Below the pieces are notes generated by a model, which did no database searches, had not been told where the DNA came from, and saw nothing but the letters and a program-made list of their open reading frames with translations. The position numbers and the translations under genes were made by a program. A stretch of DNA of 64,000 nt from Bradyrhizobium acaciae (GTDB taxonomy: Bacteria; Pseudomonadota; Alphaproteobacteria; Rhizobiales; Xanthobacteraceae), in assembly GCF_020889785.1 (NCBI RefSeq), contig NZ_JACMYK010000001.1:1-64000 (forward strand), read 5' to 3'. Shown here one piece after another: positions 36,792 to 43,834 of the stretch. The stretch's first letter is position 1. Every line of letters begins with the position of its first letter.

Positions 36792-37331
36792 TCAAACGTC
36801 CGGATTCCACGTCCAAAGCGGACGCGCGACGCCGAGGATGTCGCACCGCAAGACCGGCCCGAAATACCTGGAATCGAACGAGAGAGGATGTGGCTGCAGC
36901 AGAAAATACTCCCCGTCGACCAGCCGCATGCAGCCCTCCCAGGATGGCAGGGGCCGGCCCGCGTGGTCCTTTTCCTGCACTTCGGCCGCGACCTTGCCGC
37001 CTATCGAAATCGCATCCATCGCTTGCCTGGAGCGACATATCTCCTCGCCCGCGAGCGCGGCAACCTGCTTGAGCAGCGGCACCGCCGGAGGCGCGATCTC
37101 GTGTGCGACGATTAAAAGCTCGATCGAAGGCGGCGGCCTCAGCACCGCAAGCTCCCCCCTTGTCGGCAAGCGCCGCTCGAGCGCATAGAAGCCGAGCGGC
37201 GCGCTGCCGGAGGCATTATAGATCACAAGCGGCACGCGATCGGCAAAGGCAACGCACAACGTGGCGATGCCGCCGCTCATGGTTGCGAGGATCGCGGCCC
37301 TCCTGAAGCGACGGCGTGGATTAATCCGCAT
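36792..37331 (-). CDS. traF: S26-family signal peptidase, conjugative TraF type
   Basis: 179 residues. An N-terminal membrane helix (AAILATMSGGIATLCVAFA) is followed by the catalytic Ser in NASGSAPLGFY and Lys in PLLKQVAALAGEEIC. The C-terminal half has GRPLPSW, DGEYFLLQPHPLSFDSRYFG and a final beta segment. TraF matures the conjugative pilin (here probably TrbC) in the periplasm. It overlaps the upstream HTH gene by 11 bases, so the two are co-translated, as in the rdfS-traF pair of ICEMlSymR7A. Confidence 0.9.
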   Translation of the reverse strand: MRINPRRRFRRAAILATMSGGIATLCVAFADRVPLVIYNASGSAPLGFYALERRLPTRGELAVLRPPPSIELLIVAHEIAPPAVPLLKQVAALAGEEICRSRQAMDAISIGGKVAAEVQEKDHAGRPLPSWEGCMRLVDGEYFLLQPHPLSFDSRYFGPVLRCDILGVARPLWTWNPDV

Positions 37332-37539
37332 CGGACGTCGACCTCCGCTTGCTGGCTTGCGAGAATTCCACGAGATCCTCGATGTGATAGCGCACGTAGC
37401 GGCCGTGCTTTCGATAGACGGGCCCGCGTCCTTGCACGCGCATTTTCTCCAGTGTGTTCTTGGTGAGCCTGAGCCAGGCGGCCGCCTCCGCTGTGTTCAG
37501 GAACAGCTTGTCAGGCTGCTTGTCTTCCATTTTCGTCAT
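37321..37539 (-). CDS. Small HTH protein, AlpA/MerR type (RdfS-like excisionase candidate)
   Basis: 72 residues: LFLNTAEAAAWLRLTKNTLE, KMRVQGRGPVYRKHGRYVRY and HIEDLVEFSQASKR. This is a winged HTH of the helix_turn_helix_17/AlpA class used by recombination directionality factors. In ICEMlSymR7A the excisionase gene rdfS lies directly upstream of traF; the same arrangement here, overlapping traF by 11 bases, suggests it directs the dusA integrase towards excision. Such HTH proteins can also be plain regulators. Confidence 0.8.
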   Translation of the reverse strand: MTKMEDKQPDKLFLNTAEAAAWLRLTKNTLEKMRVQGRGPVYRKHGRYVRYHIEDLVEFSQASKRRSTSDAD

Positions 37540-37694
37540 GTTTGTCCCGTACTCCTTCGCACAGAGCCCGCAAGACACGGGATGCGAGGAGCAGCGTCGT
37601 CAGATCGCGCTGGAATCCGAGTGGCGAAGATCAGCCGGCGCGGTTTGCCACCCCGCGGGGGCAGGTCTCGTCCAGCGAGAGGCAGGCCGCCCAC

Positions 37695-38501
37695 TCAACC
37701 AAGCAGATCGCGGTACCCGCCCTTCATCAGCTCGGTGCCCTTGGCGACCAGCCGCCGGGTCCGGTCCTTCAGAAACTGGCTCGGCCCCTGCCAGTCCTCG
37801 GCGACCATCTTCGCGCCGAAGATCGTGGTTGCGATCTGCCGATAGGTCTTGCCGTTCAGGCTTTCGTCGAGCGCGAGCAGCGCCTGGCGAAGCCGCTCGT
37901 CGCCGCCAAACAATGAGGTCTCAGGCGCCGGCCCGCTTACCATGAAGCGCTGCAATCGCTTCAAGAGCTCCGTCTGGTCCGCAAGATCGGACAGCCTTTC
38001 GAGCTCGAAGGCCGGTCGGAACCGCCGGGTCAGAACCCGGAGATCATGGAGCTCGACCGCGACGTGGACGCCCCTGCCCTTCAGCAGCACGAGCACCCGA
38101 CCGTCAGCGTCGATCACAGCGTGGCGCTCGACCCTGAAATCGGCGAGCAAGTTCGGCGGCTCCTTGTCGCCCTCGCACGGCGGCAGCGCCCTCAGCCGCA
38201 CTAGGCGTTTCAATGCGCGCGCATGCCAGAACACCGGCGTATCGCGCGCGGTGAGCATAGGGTCCGCGAACGCCAGAAGCCCCCATTTTTCGGCAAGCGG
38301 GAACCGACGCGGCAACCGCAGTAGCCGCGTGCCGTCCATTAGCGCAAGGCACGGCGGATGACGCGGGATGGAGCGCCGCCAGTCCGCGGCGTAGTCGGCG
38401 TTACGGCGCAGGAACTCCCATGCCCAATCGACGGCATCGAAGCGGACCTGACCGGGAGCCGCCTCGCCGCCGTAGCGCCGAGCTCGCCTGTGCTGCGACA
38501 T
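37695..38501 (-). CDS. DUF6499-DUF2285 transcription activator (FseA-like, one-piece)
   Basis: 268 residues. The N-terminus (RFDAVDWAWEFLRRNADYAA) is DUF6499-like. A middle region follows, and the C-terminus (RLRQALLALDESLNGKTYRQ, IATTIFG, DRTRRLVAKGTELMKGGYRD) is a DUF2285 HTH-like domain. In ICEMlSymR7A the same two parts (Msi172 and Msi171) are joined by programmed frameshifting to make FseA, which activates rdfS. Here they are one continuous gene 155 bases upstream of the RdfS-like gene. Start at the ATG at 38501 (MSQHRRARR). Confidence 0.8.
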   Translation of the reverse strand: MSQHRRARRYGGEAAPGQVRFDAVDWAWEFLRRNADYAADWRRSIPRHPPCLALMDGTRLLRLPRRFPLAEKWGLLAFADPMLTARDTPVFWHARALKRLVRLRALPPCEGDKEPPNLLADFRVERHAVIDADGRVLVLLKGRGVHVAVELHDLRVLTRRFRPAFELERLSDLADQTELLKRLQRFMVSGPAPETSLFGGDERLRQALLALDESLNGKTYRQIATTIFGAKMVAEDWQGPSQFLKDRTRRLVAKGTELMKGGYRDLLG

Positions 38502-38833
38502 GTTCAAGAGGGCCCATCACGCCTTGAGGTTGCGCTTATGATCGTTTCGGCCGAATGGGGCAAGAGCACGGCTCCTAGACTTCAACAACCGAACGTAAGG
38601 CACGCCCGCACAGCCAGTAGCCTGCCGATGAACCGGCAACGCAATTGCCCGAGCAGCGCAGCATCCTTGGAGCAAGAGCAGGACGCGCAGCATCCCTGAT
38701 TGGTGCCCGACGCTCAGGCAACGCGTCAACCCGACGTGGTATCAATCTTGCTAGTTTCAGATTAGCTTGGTGGTGCGCGCGCAGATTCACAGCGTTCGCA
38801 TATTCGTCAAGCCAACCAAACCACGAGGACGAC
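38502..38833. other. Intergenic region upstream of the FseA-like gene
   Basis: 332 bases without a convincing gene. It holds an inverted repeat TGCCG-N6-CGGCA near 38624-38639 that could be an operator. No lux-type box was found. Confidence 0.4.
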
Positions 38834-38914
38834 ATGGCCAAGAAAGCGAAGAAGGCGAAGACGGCGAAGGCGACCAAGAAGGTCGCCAAGAAAACCAAGA
38901 AGATGAAGAAGTAA
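38834..38914 (+). CDS. 26-residue lysine-rich peptide
   Basis: The product MAKKAKKAKTAKATKKVAKK continues with TKKMKK. About half of its residues are Lys, like the tails of bacterial histone-H1-like proteins. GAGGAC lies 7 bases before the ATG, a good RBS. It stands alone on the plus strand. It may be a nucleic-acid-binding or charge-neutralising micro-protein; proof of expression is lacking. Confidence 0.6.
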   Translation: MAKKAKKAKTAKATKKVAKKTKKMKK

Positions 38915-39169
38915 GCGCGCGGTTCTTCCGCGCCCAGGCCGCCGCGGCATCGCCAGTCGCACCGATCACGGCGATGACGTATCCCGGAAACATCGCAAGA
39001 TGGCCTTCCGAAAGCCGCGGCGACGATCAGGCCGGCCCCATGTGCACACGGCTCGAGCGGCCACTGGATTGATGCACATGGGTCCGGTTTCTTGTGCGCC
39101 GGCTGTTCGGATCCTTGCTGCGGCGGATCGTTTGCACCGTCCCGCCGCCCCGCCCCTGAAAGCCGCGCG

Positions 39170-39753
39170 CTATTGCTGCCGGCCCATCGGTTCGTCGGAG
39201 CAGCCAGTCGGCCGGCCTCCGGCGCTGACGCATAGACGGTACCGCCACGGCTCGACAAATTCTCCGTTCCAAATGCCGCTTCGTTTGCTTCGCGCGTCGA
39301 CTTCAGCCGGCGTGTGGTCACCCCTGCTGTAGCGCGGCCAATCGATCGCAAGCCCGCCGCGCACCAGCCAGTCGGCCAGATCGACCTTGCCGGCGCTGCA
39401 GACCGCGGCGGACCGCCCATACCGGTCGCGGTCGACCTCCACGCAGGTCAGGGTCTGCCGGCCGATGAACGTGACCAGCGCGTTCGCGGCCACCTGGCCA
39501 CAGCGACAATGGCCGCCATGCGGATCGCGGCAGAGCTGGTCGTGCTCCGGCGCGTCGATCCCGTAGAGACGCACGCGCGTGCCATGGATTTCAATGGTGT
39601 CCCGTCGATCACGCTCGCTTGCCCGGCGACGTCGCCGGCGCACGCCTGACCGACCGGTATCGCGGCGAACACGACCAGTGCAAATATGCGGCCTGCAAGC
39701 CTCCGCCATCCCGAGAGCCGGTCCGACCGCACAACGACCGATACTTGCGACAT
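39170..39753 (-). pseudogene. Thermonuclease-family gene broken by a one-base frameshift
   Basis: The N-terminal frame gives a signal peptide (RLAGRIFALVVFAAIPVGQA) and DVAGQASVIDG. The rest, in another frame, gives [32 protein letters not shown] and SGIWNGEFVEPWRYRLC of the staphylococcal-nuclease fold. One base is missing at about 39601, between GG and GAC of the [13 protein letters not shown] motif. The intact relative at 62564-63097 has [13 protein letters not shown] without a break. A sequencing error is possible. The function would be a secreted nuclease. Confidence 0.8.
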
Positions 39754-39807
39754 GTTCTGCCCTGGCGACATCCCCCCGTTTACCGGTCCATACGTCCAGC
39801 CGACGGA

Positions 39808-39954
39808 CTATGGCGTCCCGACCGTCAGCGAGGAAACGACCCGCGCCAGCATCACGAGCGTCGCGGTCAACGTCGCCCCTCCGACCACGCATTGCGCGAG
39901 GCACCGCTTCACCATGGCACCGCCGTCAACAAAGATGCTGAATGCATTTGGCAT
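39808..39954 (-). CDS. Possible small membrane protein
   Basis: 48 residues with one hydrophobic segment (CVVGGATLTATLVMLARVVS). It lies upstream of the broken thermonuclease gene on the same strand, within a 480-base spacer that holds nothing else I can name. There is no strong RBS, so coding status is uncertain. Confidence 0.3.
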   Translation of the reverse strand: MPNAFSIFVDGGAMVKRCLAQCVVGGATLTATLVMLARVVSSLTVGTP

Positions 39955-40234
39955 GGGCCAGCTCCGTCCAATTCCTTCCGAGGATCGAGCCGGATTCATA
40001 GTCTGAGTCGCGGAGCCACCGCCGCAGGCTTATTTCCCGGAGCGTTAGGGTTTGATTCACGACTCGGGGACTCCCGACAAGCGGTTGCGGCGGAGGTCTC
40101 TGCGGGCGAATCGGTTGGGTTCGCCTCCATTTGCGCCGAACCGATCCGGCCGCTCGGCCGCTCCCAACGTCAAGAGCGTGAGGCGGTCGCTCCTGCACAC
40201 CGTCACCGCCGCCTCTGCGCTTTCCCTCCCCGCG

Positions 40235-41245
40235 TCAACCGGGCCGACGCAGATGATCGTCCGCGCCGCCGGTGATCATATCCGACGCATCGACGGCTGC
40301 CGCCGAGACGGCGAGAGCCGGCGGGCGGAAAGCCAGCAGGAAGTCCGCAGCCTTTGAAGCCCTGCTTGCGGCGTGGAAGATCGCGCGGTTGTCGCCGCGC
40401 AAAACATCGATCCAGTTGCCGATATAATCGGCGTGCCGGACCGTCGGAAAAATGGAGAGCGTCGCGCAGACGAATGCCGCCGCCATCTCGGCGACCAGTT
40501 CCTCGCTGGCGTAGGGTTTGGTACCGAAACGGCCGGTCTGATCGCGCTTCAACCGGCTGGCGTGCCCGGTCCAATGCCCGAGCTCATGGAACAGGGTCCG
40601 GTAGTAGTTGATCTGGTCGAAGAAGGCCGGTTGCGGCGGCAGCTGGACGTAGTCCCGTTCGCACTCGTAATAAGCCTCGTCTCCGCCGTGGCGGATATCC
40701 GCGAGCGTCGCGCGGGCAAGCGCCTCGGCCTCCGGCACGATCTCCCGCTCGGGCAGAGCCGATGCCTGGTCGTGACAATGGTCCGGCAGGCCGTCGCATT
40801 GGGCGATGTTGAAGACGGTATAGCGCCGCAGAAACGCGACCGCTTGCGGCTCGACCCCCTCGCCTGGCGCGGAAGACGGATCAAATTGCGATTTGGTCCG
40901 GCGCTCCTTGGGCACGAACCTGTCAGCATAGCAGATGCCGACACCATGTTCGCCCTTGCGAACCGTTCCGCCGAGCGTGATGGCCTGCCGGAAGGTCAGC
41001 CACTGCTGCGAGGGATAGCCTTCGTCGAACAGCCTGCCCCACAGGATCAGGATGTTGATCCCGGAATAGGTCCGGCCGGTCGCCGCGTTGCGCGGCAAGC
41101 CTATGGCGGATTGCTCCACGTCGCTTCCCCAGGGCTGCACCCACGGCACGATGCCCTGCTCGAGTTCGGCAATGATCCGGTCGGTGACTTCTTCATAAAG
41201 CGTCGCGCGCGGCCTCTCTGCGCGCAGGCCTTCCTTGTTTGACAT
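40235..41245 (-). CDS. ardC: ArdC-like antirestriction protein
   Basis: 336 residues. The N-terminal ArdC ssDNA-binding domain (LYEEVTDRIIAELEQGIVPW, then WGSDVEQSAIGLPRNAATGR and YSGINILILW) is followed by a zincin-like domain with the zinc motif FHELGHWTGH and a downstream Glu (EELVAEMAAAF). ArdC-type proteins coat incoming single-stranded DNA and can lessen restriction of newly transferred elements. This fits the ICE setting. The ATG is preceded by GGACGAG. Confidence 0.87.
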   Translation of the reverse strand: MSNKEGLRAERPRATLYEEVTDRIIAELEQGIVPWVQPWGSDVEQSAIGLPRNAATGRTYSGINILILWGRLFDEGYPSQQWLTFRQAITLGGTVRKGEHGVGICYADRFVPKERRTKSQFDPSSAPGEGVEPQAVAFLRRYTVFNIAQCDGLPDHCHDQASALPEREIVPEAEALARATLADIRHGGDEAYYECERDYVQLPPQPAFFDQINYYRTLFHELGHWTGHASRLKRDQTGRFGTKPYASEELVAEMAAAFVCATLSIFPTVRHADYIGNWIDVLRGDNRAIFHAASRASKAADFLLAFRPPALAVSAAAVDASDMITGGADDHLRRPG

Positions 41246-41549
41246 GCTTCTCGTCCTTGCTTTCTTCCCCGCGCAGGTCCCCGGAGGTGGGGTGGGCGGC
41301 GAAAGCGACCGCACAGCCCCGAACGCAGAGGCAAGCCGCACCGGAACGGCCGGAGCGGCAGCGGAGGACCGCGCTCAAAGACAGGACTGCAAGAGGGATT
41401 GATCGAAGCGCGGTTGCGGGTTGCCGGTTCGGGGCTATACGGGAGCGCCGCCCACCCCGCCGATGGGGGCAGCAAACAAAAGAGCGCCGGCCGCTTGAGG
41501 CCGGCTCAGCGCCGCCGCTGCGAAATGCGCGACCGTCCTCATCACCCGG
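41246..41549. other. Spacer upstream of ardC
   Basis: 304 bases with no gene; it contains the terminator of the isochorismatase-like gene and presumably the ardC promoter. Confidence 0.5.
41474..41505 (-). terminator. Intrinsic terminator of the traR-traI-isochorismatase series
   Basis: Read leftward: GCCGGCC-TCAAGC-GGCCGGC followed by GCTCTTTTGTTTG. A 7-bp perfect stem with a T-rich tail, 45 bases after the isochorismatase-like gene's stop. Confidence 0.75.
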
Positions 41550-42074
41550 TCAGCCCGAGAATTGTCTTACCAATTGCCTGAGACCCCGATCGCCGATCTG
41601 AACGGACCACTCCAGCGCGGTTTGGCGAAGGGTCGTCGGTATGACGCCGTGAAGCACAAGCCGCTTGATAACCAGGCCCTCGTCGCCTTCGCACCGCTGG
41701 CACGACAGATCGAGCAGCAATCGCACATCGTAGCCGAGCCACGCCCCCTGCAGCGCGAGCATCAAGATGTCCTCGTCGATCCAGCCCCCACCCAGGAGAA
41801 CGCAGCAGCCCTGTGAGGCCTCCATATCAGCGATGAATTCAGTATCCGTCCAAAGGTCTAGTGCGTCATTCGAAAGACGGCTGATCGATGGATCCAAGGC
41901 AGTCGAGCCGAGGTCTCCAATAGCGAAGGCCCGGACAGTGAACCACTCATGGCAGGCAGCAAGAAGCCTCAGGCTTTCTCTCGCCTTTCGTGCCTGCGCG
42001 CAGGCCTCACCTGCTGACAAGACCCACGCAGGATTCACAAGAACAACCCTGCTCGTTCGAGGATCTGCCAGCAT
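41550..42074 (-). CDS. Isochorismatase-fold protein lacking catalytic residues
   Basis: 174 residues. The fold is visible in RVVLVNPAWVL, SQGCCVLLGGGWIDEDILML and ALQGAWLGYDVRLLLDLS. In active cysteine hydrolases the first strand ends in Asp and the GxxTxxCV motif carries the nucleophile Cys. Here these are Asn (VLVN) and an acidic IDED, so it is unlikely to be a hydrolase. It lies 78 bases downstream of traI on the same strand and may bind a signal or partner in the quorum circuit. The ATG at 42074 is chosen over a TTG 12 bases earlier. Confidence 0.6.
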   Translation of the reverse strand: MLADPRTSRVVLVNPAWVLSAGEACAQARKARESLRLLAACHEWFTVRAFAIGDLGSTALDPSISRLSNDALDLWTDTEFIADMEASQGCCVLLGGGWIDEDILMLALQGAWLGYDVRLLLDLSCQRCEGDEGLVIKRLVLHGVIPTTLRQTALEWSVQIGDRGLRQLVRQFSG

Positions 42075-42152
42075 ACCCGCAACCAATCGACTTTAGGCAA
42101 TTCCTTGCCGCGACACGCCGAGCCGTTATGCTCCGCCTGCGAAGACGCCAAC

Positions 42153-42782
42153 TCAGGCTTGTTCCATGGGAATGCCAAGGACGGGCGATGAGATATGGGC
42201 CTGTCGGCATAATGTAGAGAACGCACTGTCATTGCCGTGCAAGTACCCGGCTAACGCCATCGTTCTGCCGAACGGCTGCGGTGGTGCAATGCGTTGCAGA
42301 GGCCATCCCGCCCGACGAAGAATTCGCTCCATCCGGACGTCGGTGACGGTGACGATCGAGCAGGACTCAGTGCGTCGCAGATACTCGATCATGGCAGCGA
42401 ACAGCATGAAAGTCGCACGGCTTAGTCCTCCGGACGACGAATCCGCGAGCTTTTGCGTATCAACGCAAAAACGGGAGCTTTCGAGGATCCGACGATCGCG
42501 CGGCATCGGTGTGCCTGCAAGCAACGAGGCGAAGACTTCGCCAAGCATCGTAGGGCCGGTGGTCGGCAACAGGCGCACACAACCCAGCACTTCCTTGCGA
42601 TCGGACAACACGGCCAGATAGGATGGACTGAGCGTATCGAAGATGTCGAGCTCCATGCCGTCACTGACAGATACGTCCCATTCGAGCCGATCGTGGAATA
42701 TCCGCCGCCTGAGCTGATACATCCGCGTTAGCAGATCAACGTTCTCTCCAAACTGATGACTCTCGATTGCGACGGCGTGCAT
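42153..42782 (-). CDS. traI: Acyl-homoserine-lactone synthase, TraI/LuxI family
   Basis: 209 residues. It has MYQLRRRIFHDRLEWDVSVS, the conserved Arg, Phe, Trp and Asp of LuxI enzymes, YLAVLSDRKEVLGCVRLLPT, and ESSRFCVD with the catalytic Glu and Arg. The C-terminal RMERILRRAGWPLQRIAPPQ is close to TraI of Ti plasmids and TraI1 of ICEMlSymR7A, so a 3-oxo-C6 to C8-HSL is a reasonable guess. The ATG is 10 bases after GGGAG. A lux box lies about 60 bases upstream, and traR precedes it: an autoinducing loop. Confidence 0.92.
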   Translation of the reverse strand: MHAVAIESHQFGENVDLLTRMYQLRRRIFHDRLEWDVSVSDGMELDIFDTLSPSYLAVLSDRKEVLGCVRLLPTTGPTMLGEVFASLLAGTPMPRDRRILESSRFCVDTQKLADSSSGGLSRATFMLFAAMIEYLRRTESCSIVTVTDVRMERILRRAGWPLQRIAPPQPFGRTMALAGYLHGNDSAFSTLCRQAHISSPVLGIPMEQA

Positions 42783-42838
42783 GCATAGTCTCCCGACCCT
42801 CGGCGGAGCCCACACAATCAGAGCGTGTTATTCGCTTC

Positions 42839-42858
42839 ACCTGTTGAATCTGACAGGA
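42839..42858 (-). promoter_or_regulatory. lux/tra box in the traI promoter
   Basis: ACCTGTTGAATCTGACAGGA, an almost perfect 20-base dyad (CCTGT-N8-ACAGG). It has the arm sequences of the Vibrio fischeri lux box. It is centred about 66 bases upstream of the traI ATG, a usual place for LuxR-type activation. Confidence 0.75.
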
Positions 42859-42973
42859 TGCAAACGTCGGGAAGAATGATCTAGTCACATCAAACTACGT
42901 ACGAAGCCGATGAACTCAACTTAGAGGCATTCTTACCCGATCCAGGGGCCGCGCCGGCTCCCTTCCCGGCGGC

Positions 42974-43699
42974 TCATGAGAGCAGACCCCGCCGAAGCGC
43001 CTCGGCGACGCATTGCGCAATCGACGACGCGCCAAGCTTGGCCCGTGCGTTCTCAAGATGGAACGATACGGTTCGCGGCGAAATGCCGACGAGAACGGCA
43101 ATATCGCTCATGGTCTTCCCCTGAGCGCTCCAGCTCAGACATTGTCGCTCGCGTTGCGTCAAGATGTCTGGATTTGAACACTCCGGATGTCCGCGCGTCC
43201 GCGCCGACAGGTGCGCATGAAAATAGAATGCAATCAGTTGAATGACCTCCAGCAGGTTCTGTTCCGGATGCTCGATCGACGGTGACCTCTCATCCATGGC
43301 GAGCGTGAAGGCTACGGTCCGGCCAAACCCGCCCCTGATAGGAACCGTGAGTCCCGCCTTGATACCGAAAGTCCTGGCTTCATCGAAGAAATGGCGCTCG
43401 GGCTGGCTGGCTGTCCGATCCGGAGCGGCGCTCCCCCAGTCGAACAGCTTGTTTTCTCGGGATGCGCGGCGGATCACCGGATCCAGCCGCTGATAGTCAT
43501 GTTCGGCATATCGCCGCGTCCAGCTCCTTGGGTAGGACGAGATGATGGCAGGCTTGCCGCTCGCAACATCGAGGTAGGCGAACCAGCGAAAGCCTAGCTG
43601 CTCGGTTACTCGCGTTGCCACCCTTTCAAAGCCGCTTGCGTCCTCAGCCGTGTGAATGGCATCGGCGAACTCTTCGAGCAGACGTTCAGGTGCCTTCAT
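42974..43699 (-). CDS. traR: LuxR-family quorum regulator, TraR type
   Basis: 241 residues. The autoinducer-binding domain has the Trp/Tyr/Asp/Trp residues in GFRWFAYLDVASG, SSYPRSWTRRYAEHDYQRLD and PVIRRASR. The C-terminal LuxR HTH reads LTQRERQCLSWSAQGKTMSD then IAVLVGISPRTVSFHLENAR. It should bind the TraI product and activate traI through the lux box downstream, and probably transfer functions through the FseA-like protein. The internal ATG at 43699 gives the usual TraR length; the frame is open for 35 more codons. Confidence 0.88.
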   Translation of the reverse strand: MKAPERLLEEFADAIHTAEDASGFERVATRVTEQLGFRWFAYLDVASGKPAIISSYPRSWTRRYAEHDYQRLDPVIRRASRENKLFDWGSAAPDRTASQPERHFFDEARTFGIKAGLTVPIRGGFGRTVAFTLAMDERSPSIEHPEQNLLEVIQLIAFYFHAHLSARTRGHPECSNPDILTQRERQCLSWSAQGKTMSDIAVLVGISPRTVSFHLENARAKLGASSIAQCVAEALRRGLLS

Positions 43700-43834
43700 G
43701 AGCCGGCAGCCCGCTTCCCGATAGGAGCCTCGATCTCGAGGGCTTTCTTGACTCGCCTCGAAGGTTGCGATGTCGCGCGACGACGATACGCGTGGCTGGA
43801 TCATCGCGCTCGCGAGCGAGCATGGAATGTCATT

